A stretch of 64,000 nucleotides of DNA from Nocardioides sp. L-11A (GCA_029961745.1 CP124680.1:1612001-1676000), one strand, 5' to 3'. Shown: positions 1-9,659, counted from the stretch's first letter. The notes: generated from the sequence alone by a model not told the origin. A program made the numbers and translations.

Positions 1-1502
1 GTGTGGAAATCGAGGTCGATCTCGAGCCCTGGCGGCTGCGGGTAGCACTCACCGACGACGGTGCCGTCCCGGTCCCGGATCAGCTCGACACAGGTGGTGC
101 CGCGAGGTGTGACCACCCGACCGAGGCCGTGCGGAGACACCCATCGGTACGCCGTGAGGGCGAGTTGGCGCACCTGGTAGCCGCCGCCTCCGTCGGGGAG
201 GTGGCCGTGGGTCTTGATCCGATGGTGTTGTCGGGTGAGGGGTGCGGCGTTGTGGTCGCCGGTCTGGCCGGGCGGGCCGTCGCGGGTGGTGGGGACGTAC
301 GGCGTGGGGTGGTCCAGGTCGAACCGGTCGCCGACTCCCGCTCCATTGGTGGAGTGGGGGAAGACGTCGCCGCACATGCGCTGGATGGCGCGCTCGCGGA
401 CGACGGTGGGGTGCTCGTAGGCGTTGCCGCTGGTGACGCCGGCGAGGTCGAGGACGGGTTGCAGGGTGATGTCGCGACGGCGGAGGAGGTCACTCAGCTG
501 CTCGAGGAGGAACGGGCCCAGGCCCTCGACCCGAGCCACACCTGACAGCACTCCGGTCAGGGCCAGGGCGGAGATGTGGACGTGGATGACGGCCTTGCGG
601 GGCCGGGCGGCCTTCCTCGGCGTCGGGGCCGGTGTCGGTTCTTCTGGTGTCGGTTCTGGTGCCGGGGGAGGGGTGGGCTCGCCCAGGCCGTCGAGGAAGG
701 CGGCCGCGGCGTGCGGGTCGGCCAGCAGGACCAGTGCCTCCGCCCGGAGCTGCGCCCGGGTCGCGGGCTGCTCGTCCTCGGCGCGCTGCTGGTGGGCCGC
801 GAGCGCGTCGGCGAGGTCGTCGATGACGGCGTCCAGCTCGACGGCGGCACCGGCGGGGAGCTTGGCGGAGATCCGGCGGGTGGCGGCCTCACCACCGCCC
901 ACGGCGCACGGATCGAGGAGGTCGCCGGGCCGGGGCCGGGAGAGCCAGCAGCCGGTCTTCTGGGCGTCGGCCTCGACCCGGGCGTGGTGGGCGGCGCGGT
1001 CGGCCTCGATCACCTTGGCCTCGGCGATCCGCAGGATCCGGCCGGGGGACTGGCCGGCAGCGGCCGCGACCGCCGCATCGACGAGCCGCACCGCGTCGCG
1101 GTCGAGGTCGCGGGTCATCGCCGCGACCTTGCGGGCCAGCCAGGCGGGCATCGCCAGGTCGAGCACGTGGTCCCACACCCGCGGCAGCCGGTGGCGCAGG
1201 TCGAGCGCCGCCGCGGCGAGGTGACGGGTGCTGATCTGCCCGGACTGGAGGGCGATTGCGAGCTCGCCGATGCACAGCTCGGCGACGTCGGGCGTGCCGT
1301 CGCCACCGAGCCGGACCAGGCGGTCCCCACCCCTCGCCGGCGGCACCGCACCGGGCACGCGCCGTGGGTCGTCGCCGTTGCGGTCGCACCAGGCCAGGAC
1401 CAGGAGCAGCTGGTCGACCTCGGCCCGGCGTCGCGCGGTCAGGTTGGACTCGGCGGCAGCCAGCAGCTCCGCTGCTGACAGTTCGTCGAGGTCCCGAGCC
1501 AT
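1..1502 (-). CDS. 13E12/DUF222-type HNH endonuclease, 3' end cut by window
   Basis: Reading the minus strand from the ATG at 1502 gives an open frame to the window edge, beginning MARDLDELSAAELLAAESN. The long N-terminal part is the helical DUF222 region. Near the visible C-terminus is an HNH nuclease core: a DLDHPTPY stretch, a GDHNAAPLTRQHHR stretch and a following THGHLPDGG. This is the usual order of 13E12-repeat proteins, which are abundant in multiple copies in Actinobacteria and whose biological role is unclear. The stop codon lies beyond base 1. A second full-length member lies at 29336-30661, and the two share a short leader before the start codon. The predicted nuclease fold is well supported; the cellular function is not known. 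Confidence 0.85.
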   Translation of the reverse strand, partial: MARDLDELSAAELLAAAESNLTARRRAEVDQLLLVLAWCDRNGDDPRRVPGAVPPARGGDRLVRLGGDGTPDVAELCIGELAIALQSGQISTRHLAAAALDLRHRLPRVWDHVLDLAMPAWLARKVAAMTRDLDRDAVRLVDAAVAAAAGQSPGRILRIAEAKVIEADRAAHHARVEADAQKTGCWLSRPRPGDLLDPCAVGGGEAATRRISAKLPAGAAVELDAVIDDLADALAAHQQRAEDEQPATRAQLRAEALVLLADPHAAAAFLDGLGEPTPPPAPEPTPEEPTPAPTPRKAARPRKAVIHVHISALALTGVLSGVARVEGLGPFLLEQLSDLLRRRDITLQPVLDLAGVTSGNAYEHPTVVRERAIQRMCGDVFPHSTNGAGVGDRFDLDHPTPYVPTTRDGPPGQTGDHNAAPLTRQHHRIKTHGHLPDGGGGYQVRQLALTAYRWVSPHGLGRVVTPRGTTCVELIRDRDGTVVGECYPQPPGLEIDLDFH

Positions 1503-1514
1503 GGGACCACCACA

Positions 1515-1530
1515 CCACCCACCCCCGACA
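1515..1530 (-). repeat. Leader element shared by both DUF222/HNH genes
   Basis: On the minus strand this reads TGTCGGGGGTGGGTGG, 13 nt before the ATG. The second DUF222 gene has TGTCGTGGGTGGGTGG at 30674-30689, also 13 nt before its ATG, so 15 of 16 bases agree. It may be a leftover of gene duplication or a conserved translation or regulatory leader. Confidence 0.5.
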
Positions 1531-1582
1531 GAACCCGACCCGACGCCGGAATGCTGTGGAAACCGCGCTTGGTCCGCCGCCC

Positions 1583-1600
1583 GGGGGACCTTCGTCCCTG
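1583..1600 (+). promoter_or_regulatory. DosR/DevR-like operator upstream of the nar operon
   Basis: The sequence contains a perfect dyad GGGAC-CTTC-GTCCC at 1585-1598, flanked by G and T. It closely matches the core of the mycobacterial DosR box (GGGACT-WW-AGTCCC), which drives hypoxia and nitric oxide induced genes including narK2 in M. tuberculosis. It lies about 85 nt before the narK start. Binding by a DosR-type regulator is inference; the dyad itself is directly visible. Confidence 0.55.
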
Positions 1601-1682
1601 GCGCCCAGGACCATCCTGCGGCATGGTGAGGTCCAGGGAACGACCACCAAACTGCGGGCAGCGTGGCCCGGAGCGGGAGGGG

Positions 1683-2933
1683 ATGTCCGTGGCCGGATCG
1701 ATCGATACGACGAGCGAGGACCGACAGACGACGTCCTCCGGGACCGCCTGGCTGATGCTCGCGGTGGCCACCCTCGGCTTCGTCGTGAACTTCTGGGCAT
1801 GGGCCCTGCTCAGCCCGCTGGGACCGCTGTTCCGCGACACGGGCGTGCTGGGCGAGCTCAGCGAGTCCGACGTCTCTCTGCTCGTCGCGGTGCCGGTCGT
1901 GGTGGGCTCGCTGGGCCGGATCGTGGTCGGCGCGCTGACCGACCGCTTCGGCGGGCGCGTGATGTTCCCGCTGGTCTCGCTGGCGACGGTGGTGCCGATC
2001 CTGTTCGTCGCCTTCTTCGCGCTCGACTCCTACGCCCTGCTGCTGGTCGGCGGCTTCTTCCTCGGCATCGGCGGGACGGCCTTCGCGGTCGGCGTGCCCT
2101 TCGTCAACGCCTGGTTCCCGCCGGAGAAGCGGGGTCTGGCGGTCGGCATCTTCGGTGCCGGCATGGGCGGTACGGCGATCAGCGCGCTCACCACCGTCAA
2201 GCTGTACGACGGCCTCGGCGAGCGCGCTCCCTTCCTGATCACTGCCGCTGCGCTGGCGGCGTACGGCGTGCTCGCCTGGCTGGTCCTGCGCGACGCCCCC
2301 GGCCGGAGCGTGCCGACGACCCCGCTCGGACAACGCCTGCTGAGCACCGCCCGGCTGCCCATCACCTGGCAGGCCTGCGTGCTCTACGCCGTCGCCTTCG
2401 GCGGGTACGTCGCCTTCTCGGTCTATCTCCCGGCGTACCTCAAGACCGCCCACGGCCTCACCGCGGCCGATGCCTCCAACCGGATGGCGGGCTTCGTGGT
2501 CGTCGCCGTCGTGATGCGGCCGGTCGGCGGCTGGCTGGCCGACCGGATCGGCGCGATCTCCGTGCTGGGCACGGGCTTCGCCGTCGTCACCGTGTGCGCC
2601 GCCATCGCTGCCGGGACCCCGCCGCTCCACGCCGGCGGCACCGTCGCCTTCCTGGCGATGGCGGCCGCGCTGGGCATGGGCAGCGGCGCGACCTTCGCCC
2701 TCGTCGCGCAGGTCACCGAGCCGAGCCGGGTCGGCGGCGTGACCGGACTGGTCGGTGCGGCCGGCGGCCTGGGCGGGTTCGTGCCCCCGCTGATCATGGG
2801 CTACGTCTACGGCCACACCGACTCCTACGCCATCGGCCTGTGGCTGCTCGCGATCACCGCCGCGGCCACCCTCGTGCTCACCTACACCGTCGTCAACCGC
2901 ACCGCCGGTGCCCGGGGAACGGAGCCCGCATGA
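1683..2933 (+). CDS. narK: Nitrate/nitrite transporter NarK (MFS)
   Basis: A 416-residue major facilitator protein with about 12 hydrophobic segments. It moves nitrate in and/or nitrite out across the membrane to supply the adjacent nitrate reductase. The glycine-rich nitrate signature of the NNP family is visible as FFLGIGGTAFAVGVPFVNAW and, after PPEKRGLAVG, IFGAGMGGTAIS; a second copy follows in the C-terminal half (GMGSGATFALVAQ, VGAAGGLGGF). The chosen ATG follows a GGGAGGGG ribosome site; upstream in-frame codons lack one and read through non-coding sequence. Its TGA overlaps the narG ATG (ATGA), so the two are translationally coupled. A DosR-like dyad sits upstream. Confidence 0.93.
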   Translation: MSVAGSIDTTSEDRQTTSSGTAWLMLAVATLGFVVNFWAWALLSPLGPLFRDTGVLGELSESDVSLLVAVPVVVGSLGRIVVGALTDRFGGRVMFPLVSLATVVPILFVAFFALDSYALLLVGGFFLGIGGTAFAVGVPFVNAWFPPEKRGLAVGIFGAGMGGTAISALTTVKLYDGLGERAPFLITAAALAAYGVLAWLVLRDAPGRSVPTTPLGQRLLSTARLPITWQACVLYAVAFGGYVAFSVYLPAYLKTAHGLTAADASNRMAGFVVVAVVMRPVGGWLADRIGAISVLGTGFAVVTVCAAIAAGTPPLHAGGTVAFLAMAAALGMGSGATFALVAQVTEPSRVGGVTGLVGAAGGLGGFVPPLIMGYVYGHTDSYAIGLWLLAITAAATLVLTYTVVNRTAGARGTEPA

Positions 2934-5900
2934 CCGACCTCGAGTCCCGGCTGCAGCAGGCGGCGATCGGGTCGCGCCGCTTCTTCACCAAGGCGGAGGT
3001 CAGTGCCGACGACCGCGCGCTCTTCAAGAAGGGCGGCCGCGAGGGCGACGTCTTCTACCGCGACCGCTGGAGCCACGACAAGGTCGTGCGCAGCACCCAC
3101 GGCGTCAACTGCACCGGCTCGTGCTCGTGGAAGGTCTACGTCAAGGACGGGATCATCACCTGGGAGGCGCAGCAGACCGACTACCCGAGCGCCGGACCCG
3201 ACCGGCCCGAGTACGAGCCGCGCGGCTGCCCGCGCGGAGCCGCCTTCTCCTGGTACACCTACAGCCCCACGCGGGTCCGCTACCCCTACGTGCGCGGCAC
3301 GCTGCTCGAGCTCTTCCGCGCCGCCAAGCAGCAGTACGGCGACCCGGTGGTCGCCTGGGGGTCGATCGTCCAGGACCCCGAGAAGGCCCGTGCGTACAAG
3401 AAGGCCCGCGGCAAGGGTGGTCTGGTGCGCGCGACGTGGGAGGAGGCGGCCGAGATCGTGGCCGCCGCGCACGTCTACACGGTCAAGCGCTGGGGCCCCG
3501 ACCGGATTGCCGGCTTCTCGCCGATCCCCGCGATGTCGCCGGTCTCCTACACCTCGGGTGCCCGCTTCCTCGAGCTCATCGGGGCGCCGATGCTCTCCTT
3601 CTACGACTGGTACGCCGACCTGCCCAACGCCTCGCCGCAGATGTTCGGCGACCAGACCGACGTCCCCGAGTCGGGGGACTGGTGGGACGCCGGCTACCTC
3701 ATCATGTGGGGCTCCAACGTCCCGCTCACCCGCACGCCCGACGCGCACTGGATGACCGAGGCCCGCTACCGCGGGCAGAAGGTGCTCGCGGTCGCGCCGG
3801 ACTACGCCGAGAACGTGAAGTTCGCCGACGAGTGGGTCAGCCCCGCGCCCGGCACCGACGGCGCGCTGGCGATGGCGATGGGGCACGTCGTGCTCCAGGA
3901 GTACTTCGTCGACCGGCAGGTGCCCTTCTTCACCGACTACAACAAGCGCTACACCGACCTGCCGCACCTGATCTGCCTCGAGCCGACCGGCGACGGCGGC
4001 TACAAGCCGGGCAAGTTCCTCGTCGCCGGCGACATCGGCCACCCCGACGGCGGCGCCGAGAACGCCATGTGGAAGCCCGCCGTCCTCGACGCGACCACCG
4101 GTGAGGTGCGCATCCCCCAGGGCGCGATCGGCCACCGCTTCGGCGACGAGGGCCTCGGCCGCTGGAACCTCGAGCTCGGCGACCTCGACCCCGCCCTCAG
4201 CCTGTACGACGCGGACAGTCGGGGCGAGGACGCCGTCGAGGTCGAGCTGCCGCGCTTCGACGCCCCCGACGGCAAGGTCCGCCTCCACCGCCGCGGCGTG
4301 CCCGTGAAGCGGGTGGGCGACCGGATCGTCACCACCGTGCTCGACCTGATGCTCGCCCAGTACGGCGTGGCCCGCGACGGCCTCCCCGGGCAGTGGCCCG
4401 AGAGCGGCGACGACCCCGACGGCGTCGCCACCCCGGCCTGGCAGGAGCAGCACACCGGCGTACCGGCCGCTCAGGTCCGCCGCCTGGCTCGGGAGTGGGC
4501 GCAGAACGCGATCGACACCGAGGGCCGCGGGATGATCCTGATGGGTGCCGGGGTCAACCACTGGTTCCACTCCGACCAGATCTACCGCGCGATGCTGGTG
4601 CTGACCACGATCACCGGTTGCCAGGGCCGCAACGGCGGCGGCTGGGCGCACTACGTCGGCCAGGAGAAGGTCCGCCCGATCATGGGCTTCCAGCACCTCG
4701 CCTTCGCGCTCGACTGGCACCGCCCACCGCGGCACATGAACCAGACCGCCTACTGGTACGTGAACACCAGCCAGTACCGCTACGACACGTTCAGCGCCGA
4801 CGACCTCGACGCCGGCACCGGCGTCTTCGCCGGGAAGACGGTGATGGACCTGCTGGCGCAGTCCGTCCGGCTGGGCTGGAGCCCGAGCTACCCGACCTTC
4901 GACCGCAGCTCCCTCGCACTGGCCGACGACGCGGAGGCGGCAGGCATGGAGGCGCCGGCGTACGTCGCCCGCGAGCTCAAGGAGGGCCGGCTGCGGTTCG
5001 CCGTCGAGGACCCCGAGCACGAGGACAACCACCCGCGGGTCCTCTCACTGTGGCGCTCCAACCTGCTGGGCTCCTCCGCGAAGGGCAACGAGTACTTCCT
5101 GCGCCACCTGCTCGGCACCGACAGCGCCGCCACCGCGCAGGAGGCACCGCCCGAGCTGCGGCCCCAGGACGTCGTGTGGGCCGAGCAGGCCGCAGAGGGC
5201 CGGCTCGACCTGCTCACCACGCTCGACTTCCGGATGACGAGCAGCACGATCCTCAGCGACGTCGTCCTGCCCGCCGCGACCTGGTACGAGAAGCACGACC
5301 TGTCGACCACCGACATGCACCCGTTCGTGCACTCGTTCAACCCGGCGATCTCCCCGCCCTGGCAGACCAAGTCCGACTGGGACACCTGGAAGCTCATCGC
5401 GCAGCGCTTCTCCGAGCTCGCCGTCGACCACCTCGGGACCCGCCGCGACGTCGTCGCCAAGCCGCTGTGGCACGACACCCCGGAGGCGATGGCGGCCGAG
5501 CACGGCGTCGTCCAGGACTGGCGGACCGGCGAGTGCGATCCGGTTCCCGGCAAGACGATGCCGGTGATCGCCGTCGCCGAGCGCGACTACACCGCCATCT
5601 ACGACAAGCTGACGACGATCGGGCCACTGCTCGAGAAGGTCGGCATGACCACCAAGGGCGTGCTCTACGACGTACGACGCGAGGTCGATCTGCTCCGCAA
5701 GCGGCACGGCACCGCCGACGCCGGTGCGGGCGCCGGGCAGCCGAAGGTCGAGACCGACGTGCAGATGGCCGACGCGATCCTGCACCTCGCCGGCGTCTCC
5801 AACGGCCACCTCGCCACCCAGGGCTTCCGCTACCTGGAGAAGCGCACCGGCACGCAGCTCGCCGACCTCGCAGCCGAGCACGAGGGCAAGCAGATCACCT

Positions 5901-6616
5901 TCCGCGACACCCAGGCCGCGCCGGTGCCGGTGATCACCTCACCCGAGTGGTCGGGCTCCGAGTCGGGCGGGCGGCGCTACAGCCCGTTCACCATCAACAT
6001 CGAGCGGCACAAGCCCTTCCACACGCTCACCGGCCGCCAGCAGTTCTACGTCGACCACGACTGGTTCCTCGGGATGGGCGAGATGCTGCCGGTCTACCGA
6101 CCACCGCTGAACATGACGACGCTGTTCGGCGAGGCGCCGATCGGCTCGCGATCCGAGCTCGGCGTCTCGGTCCGCTACCTGACGCCGCACAACAAGTGGT
6201 CGATCCACAGCGAGTACCAGGACAACCTGTTCATGCTCTCGCTCTCCCGCGGCGGGCAGTCGGTGTGGATCTCCGATCGCGACGCCGCCAAGGTCGGGAT
6301 CCGCGACAACGACTGGATCGAGATGGTCAACCGCAACGGCGTCGTCGCCGCCCGGGCCATCGTGAGCCATCGGATGCCCGAGGGCACCGTCTACATGCAT
6401 CACGCGCAGGACCGGCTGATCGACGTCCCGCTGACCGAGCGCGACCGCAAGCGCGGCGGCATCCACAACAGCCTCACCCGGATCCTGATGAAGCCCAACC
6501 ACATCGTCGGCGGCTACGCCCAGCTGGCGTACTTCTTCAACTACATCGGGCCGATCGGCAACAACCGCGACGAGGTCACGATGATCCGCAAGCGCCGGAC
6601 GGAGGTCGAGTACTGA
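2930..6616 (+). CDS. narG: Respiratory nitrate reductase alpha subunit NarG
   Basis: Catalytic subunit (1228 residues) of the membrane-bound nitrate reductase, which reduces nitrate to nitrite with quinol electrons at a bis-MGD molybdenum centre. The FS0 iron-sulfur ligands are present: His57, Cys61, Cys65 and Cys100. The Mo ligand Asp233 lies in the conserved DLPNASPQ stretch and corresponds to Asp222 of E. coli. Length matches the family (about 1220-1250). The N-terminus has no twin-arginine motif of the SRRxFLK export type, only the vestigial N-terminal segment usual for cytoplasm-facing NarG. Its start overlaps the narK stop. NarH, NarJ and NarI follow directly, which makes the identity secure. 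Confidence 0.98.
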   Translation: MTDLESRLQQAAIGSRRFFTKAEVSADDRALFKKGGREGDVFYRDRWSHDKVVRSTHGVNCTGSCSWKVYVKDGIITWEAQQTDYPSAGPDRPEYEPRGCPRGAAFSWYTYSPTRVRYPYVRGTLLELFRAAKQQYGDPVVAWGSIVQDPEKARAYKKARGKGGLVRATWEEAAEIVAAAHVYTVKRWGPDRIAGFSPIPAMSPVSYTSGARFLELIGAPMLSFYDWYADLPNASPQMFGDQTDVPESGDWWDAGYLIMWGSNVPLTRTPDAHWMTEARYRGQKVLAVAPDYAENVKFADEWVSPAPGTDGALAMAMGHVVLQEYFVDRQVPFFTDYNKRYTDLPHLICLEPTGDGGYKPGKFLVAGDIGHPDGGAENAMWKPAVLDATTGEVRIPQGAIGHRFGDEGLGRWNLELGDLDPALSLYDADSRGEDAVEVELPRFDAPDGKVRLHRRGVPVKRVGDRIVTTVLDLMLAQYGVARDGLPGQWPESGDDPDGVATPAWQEQHTGVPAAQVRRLAREWAQNAIDTEGRGMILMGAGVNHWFHSDQIYRAMLVLTTITGCQGRNGGGWAHYVGQEKVRPIMGFQHLAFALDWHRPPRHMNQTAYWYVNTSQYRYDTFSADDLDAGTGVFAGKTVMDLLAQSVRLGWSPSYPTFDRSSLALADDAEAAGMEAPAYVARELKEGRLRFAVEDPEHEDNHPRVLSLWRSNLLGSSAKGNEYFLRHLLGTDSAATAQEAPPELRPQDVVWAEQAAEGRLDLLTTLDFRMTSSTILSDVVLPAATWYEKHDLSTTDMHPFVHSFNPAISPPWQTKSDWDTWKLIAQRFSELAVDHLGTRRDVVAKPLWHDTPEAMAAEHGVVQDWRTGECDPVPGKTMPVIAVAERDYTAIYDKLTTIGPLLEKVGMTTKGVLYDVRREVDLLRKRHGTADAGAGAGQPKVETDVQMADAILHLAGVSNGHLATQGFRYLEKRTGTQLADLAAEHEGKQITFRDTQAAPVPVITSPEWSGSESGGRRYSPFTINIERHKPFHTLTGRQQFYVDHDWFLGMGEMLPVYRPPLNMTTLFGEAPIGSRSELGVSVRYLTPHNKWSIHSEYQDNLFMLSLSRGGQSVWISDRDAAKVGIRDNDWIEMVNRNGVVAARAIVSHRMPEGTVYMHHAQDRLIDVPLTERDRKRGGIHNSLTRILMKPNHIVGGYAQLAYFFNYIGPIGNNRDEVTMIRKRRTEVEY

Positions 6617-6617
6617 C

Positions 6618-8282
6618 ATGAGAGTCATGGCCCAGATGGCGATGGTGATGAACCTCGACAAGTGCATCGGCTGCCACACCTGCTCGGTCACCTGCAAGCA
6701 GGCGTGGACCAACCGCACCGGCACCGAGTACGTCTGGTTCAACAACGTGGAGACCCGCCCCGGGCTGGGCTATCCGCGCACCTACGAGGACCAGGACGAG
6801 TGGCAGGGCGGCTGGGTGCGCAAGCCCAACGGCCGGCTCGCGCTGCGCAGCGGCGGCCGGATCAAGAAGCTGCTGACGATCTTCTCCAACCCCAAGCTGC
6901 CCTCGATCGAGGACTACTACGAGCCCTGGACCTACGACTACGACACGCTCCTGAGCTCGCCGCAGACCGACACCTTCCCGGTGGCGCGCCCCCAGAGCCT
7001 GCTCACCGGTGCGGACATGAACGTCGAGTGGTCGGCCAACTGGGACGACGACCTCGGCGGCTCCCAGGAGCACGCCGCCCGCGACGTCATGCTGCGCGGT
7101 ATCGAGGACAAGGTGAAGCTCGAGTTCGAGCAGACCTTCATGTTCTACCTGCCGCGGATCTGCGAGCACTGCCTCAATCCGTCCTGCGCGGCGTCGTGCC
7201 CGTCGGGCGCGATCTACAAGCGGGCCGAGGACGGCATCGTGCTCGTCGACCAGGACCGCTGCCGCGGCTGGCGGATGTGTGTCTCCGGCTGCCCTTACAA
7301 GAAGGTCTACTTCAACCACAAGACCGGCAAGGCCGAGAAGTGCACGTTCTGCTACCCGCGCGTCGAGGTCGGCATCCCGACCGTCTGCTCGGAGACGTGC
7401 GTGGGCCGGCTGCGCTATCTCGGCCTCGTCCTCTACGACGCCGACAAGGTGCTCGAGGCGGCGAGCGTCGAGGACGAGCACGCGCTGTACGACGCCCAGC
7501 GGGCCTGCTTCCTCGACCCGCACGACCCGGCGGTGCGTGCCGCCGCGGCCGAGGCGGGCATCCCCGACGACTGGATCGAGGCCGCCGAGCGCTCGCCGGT
7601 GTGGCGGCTGATCAACGAGTACCAGGTCGCGCTGCCGCTGCATCCGGAGTACCGCACGATGCCGATGGTCTGGTACATCCCGCCGCTCTCGCCGGTCGTC
7701 GACGCGGTCAAGGACACCGGCGAGGACGCCGAGGACCGCGGCAACCTGTTCGCCGCGATCGACGCGCTGCGGATCCCGGTCGAGTACCTCGCCAACCTGT
7801 TCACCGCCGGCGACACCGGCCCTGTCGACCGGGTGCTGCACAAGCTCGCCGCGATGCGCTCGTACATGCGCGACATCAACCTCGGCCGCGATGTCGACGA
7901 GACGATCCCCGCCGCGGTGGGGATGACGGGGGAGCAGCTCTACGAGATGTTCCGGCTGCTCGCCATCGCCAAGTACGACGAGCGCTACGTCATCCCGACC
8001 GCGCACGTCGAGCAGGCGCACGCGCTGGAGGAGCTCGCCACCGACTGCCCCGTCTCGGAGTACGGCGGCGGCCAGAACGATCTGTTCGGCGAGGGCTCCG
8101 GCTATCCCACGCCCGTCGCGGTCGAGAACTTCCGGATGCTGCAGGAGCGGCAGACCAGCGACACGCTCGCCGCTCCTGTCGACAAGAGCAGCCGGGTCAA
8201 CCTGCTCAGCTGGGACGGGAAGGGGGTGCCCGACGGGCTCTTCCCGCCGCGCCCGGGCACCCCGGACGGGGAGTCGTCGTGA
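6618..8282 (+). CDS. narH: Respiratory nitrate reductase beta subunit NarH
   Basis: Electron-transfer subunit of 554 residues carrying four iron-sulfur clusters between NarI hemes and NarG. All four cysteine groups are visible. The first is Cys16, Cys19, Cys22 and Cys26 (CIGCHTCSVTC), at the same positions as in E. coli. Next come CEHCLNPSCAASCP, CRGWRMCVSGC and CTFC...CSETC. In the third group the second cysteine is tryptophan (CRGWRMC), the normal arrangement that makes FS4 a [3Fe-4S] cluster. The start is 1 nt after the narG stop. The ATG at 6618 aligns with the E. coli N-terminus. Confidence 0.97.
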   Translation: MRVMAQMAMVMNLDKCIGCHTCSVTCKQAWTNRTGTEYVWFNNVETRPGLGYPRTYEDQDEWQGGWVRKPNGRLALRSGGRIKKLLTIFSNPKLPSIEDYYEPWTYDYDTLLSSPQTDTFPVARPQSLLTGADMNVEWSANWDDDLGGSQEHAARDVMLRGIEDKVKLEFEQTFMFYLPRICEHCLNPSCAASCPSGAIYKRAEDGIVLVDQDRCRGWRMCVSGCPYKKVYFNHKTGKAEKCTFCYPRVEVGIPTVCSETCVGRLRYLGLVLYDADKVLEAASVEDEHALYDAQRACFLDPHDPAVRAAAAEAGIPDDWIEAAERSPVWRLINEYQVALPLHPEYRTMPMVWYIPPLSPVVDAVKDTGEDAEDRGNLFAAIDALRIPVEYLANLFTAGDTGPVDRVLHKLAAMRSYMRDINLGRDVDETIPAAVGMTGEQLYEMFRLLAIAKYDERYVIPTAHVEQAHALEELATDCPVSEYGGGQNDLFGEGSGYPTPVAVENFRMLQERQTSDTLAAPVDKSSRVNLLSWDGKGVPDGLFPPRPGTPDGESS

Positions 8283-8941
8283 GGCGGCGCGCGCGGGTCG
8301 ACGTACGGCCGGTGTGGGCGGCGTGCGCGGCCCTGCTCGACTACCCGACCGCGGCCCTGCTCGACGCGCTCGACGACATCGAGGCGCTGGTCCCCGCGCA
8401 TCCCGACCTGGCCGGGTTGATCGACCACCTGCGCGGCTCGCCACCTGCGGACCTGCAGGCGGAGTACGTCGCGACCTTCGACCACACCCGCAAGTGTGCG
8501 CTCTACCTCACCTACTTCGCGTACGGCGACACCCGGCGCCGTGGCCAGGCGCTGGTGCGCTTCAAGGAGACCTACCGGGCCGCCGGCGTCGCCTGGGACG
8601 AGACGACCGGCGAGCTGCCGGACCACCTGTGCGCCGTCCTGCAGTTCGGGGCGACCGTGGACCCGGCAGCCGGTGGGCGACTCCTCGCCGAGCACCGCGC
8701 CGGCGTGGAGATGCTGCGGCTGGCATTGAGCGGGTGGCGCAACGACGACGGCACCACCGGGTCGCCCTGGGCGGGCGCGCTGCGCGCGATCTGCGCGACC
8801 CTGCCCGAGCTGCGTGGCGACGAGGCCGACGCCGTCCGCCGGCTGGTCGAGCAGGGCCCACCGGCCGAGGAGGTCGGTCTCGACGGCTACGGCGCGGGGC
8901 CGGCGCTCATCGCGCCCGCCACCCTCGCGGTGAGGAGCTGA
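8279..8941 (+). CDS. narJ: Nitrate reductase assembly chaperone NarJ
   Basis: A 220-residue TorD-family chaperone that holds apo-NarG during molybdenum cofactor insertion; it is not part of the final enzyme. Recognisable family features are the N-terminal LLDYPTAALLDAL, the HTRKCALYLTYFAYGDTRRRG block and the ELPDHLCAVLQF segment. The likely start is the GTG at 8279, which overlaps the narH stop (GTGA). An in-frame longer reading upstream belongs to a shadow frame of narH. Order narGHJI is canonical. Confidence 0.93.
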   Translation: MRRRARVDVRPVWAACAALLDYPTAALLDALDDIEALVPAHPDLAGLIDHLRGSPPADLQAEYVATFDHTRKCALYLTYFAYGDTRRRGQALVRFKETYRAAGVAWDETTGELPDHLCAVLQFGATVDPAAGGRLLAEHRAGVEMLRLALSGWRNDDGTTGSPWAGALRAICATLPELRGDEADAVRRLVEQGPPAEEVGLDGYGAGPALIAPATLAVRS

Positions 8942-8942
8942 C

Positions 8943-9659
8943 GTGGACGTCTTCCTCTGGGTGATCGTGCCCTACCTGTGCCTGGCGACCTTCGTGATCG
9001 GGCACGTGTGGCGCTACCGCTACGACAAGTTCGGCTGGACCACGCGGTCCTCGCAGCTCTACGAGAGCCGGCTGCTCCGGCTGGGCTCGCCGCTCTTCCA
9101 CTTCGGCATGCTCGGCGTCGTCGGCGGCCACGTGATCGGGCTGCTGGTGCCGCGGAGCTGGACCGACGCGATCGGGATCTCCGACCACGCCTACCACGTC
9201 GTCGCCGTCGTGGGCGGCCTCGTGGCCGGGGCGATGGCACTCGTCGGGATGGTCATCCTGATCTACCGCCGGCGTACCGTCGGGCCGGTCTTCTCCGCCA
9301 CCACCCCGATGGACAAGGTGATGTACGCCTTCCTCGGCGTGGTCATCGCGCTGGGGATGTGGAACACCATCGCCGGGTCGATCTTCACCCTCGGCGGGGA
9401 GTACAACTACCGCGAGGGCGTCTCGGTCTGGTACCGCTCGTTCCTCGCGTTCACCCCGGACGCCTCGCTGATGGCCGACGCGCCGATCGGGTTCCGGCTG
9501 CACGCGCTGGTCGCCTTCGGGCTGTTCGCGCTGTGGCCGTTCACCCGTCTGGTGCACGTCTTCAGCGCCCCGCTCGGGTACCTCACCCGCCCCTATATCG
9601 TCTACCGCAGCCGCGATGCGCAGCCCGGGAGGAGCACGCCATGGAGTCCACGAGTCTGA
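8943..9659 (+). CDS. narI: Nitrate reductase gamma subunit NarI (cytochrome b)
   Basis: Membrane subunit (238 residues, five hydrophobic segments) that oxidises quinol and carries two b hemes. The four expected heme ligands are His53 and His63 in HFGMLGVVGGH, and His187 and His205 in the LHALVAFGLFALWPFTRLVH segment. These match the spacing of E. coli His56, 66, 187 and 205. The start is a GTG 1 nt after the narJ stop. The last 19 nt overlap the start of the cupin gene. Confidence 0.96.
   Translation: MDVFLWVIVPYLCLATFVIGHVWRYRYDKFGWTTRSSQLYESRLLRLGSPLFHFGMLGVVGGHVIGLLVPRSWTDAIGISDHAYHVVAVVGGLVAGAMALVGMVILIYRRRTVGPVFSATTPMDKVMYAFLGVVIALGMWNTIAGSIFTLGGEYNYREGVSVWYRSFLAFTPDASLMADAPIGFRLHALVAFGLFALWPFTRLVHVFSAPLGYLTRPYIVYRSRDAQPGRSTPWSPRV

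Noticed and set aside
2882..5032. A 716-codon minus-strand open frame opposite narG
   Set aside because: It is a shadow caused by high GC and biased third positions; its composition (Val/Gly/Arg/His) is typical of antisense frames and narG is certain.
1256..6616. A 1786-codon open frame that would extend NarG by more than 550 residues
   Set aside because: The extension runs antiparallel or out of frame through narK and has no family resemblance. NarG homology begins at the ATG at 2930, which overlaps the narK stop.
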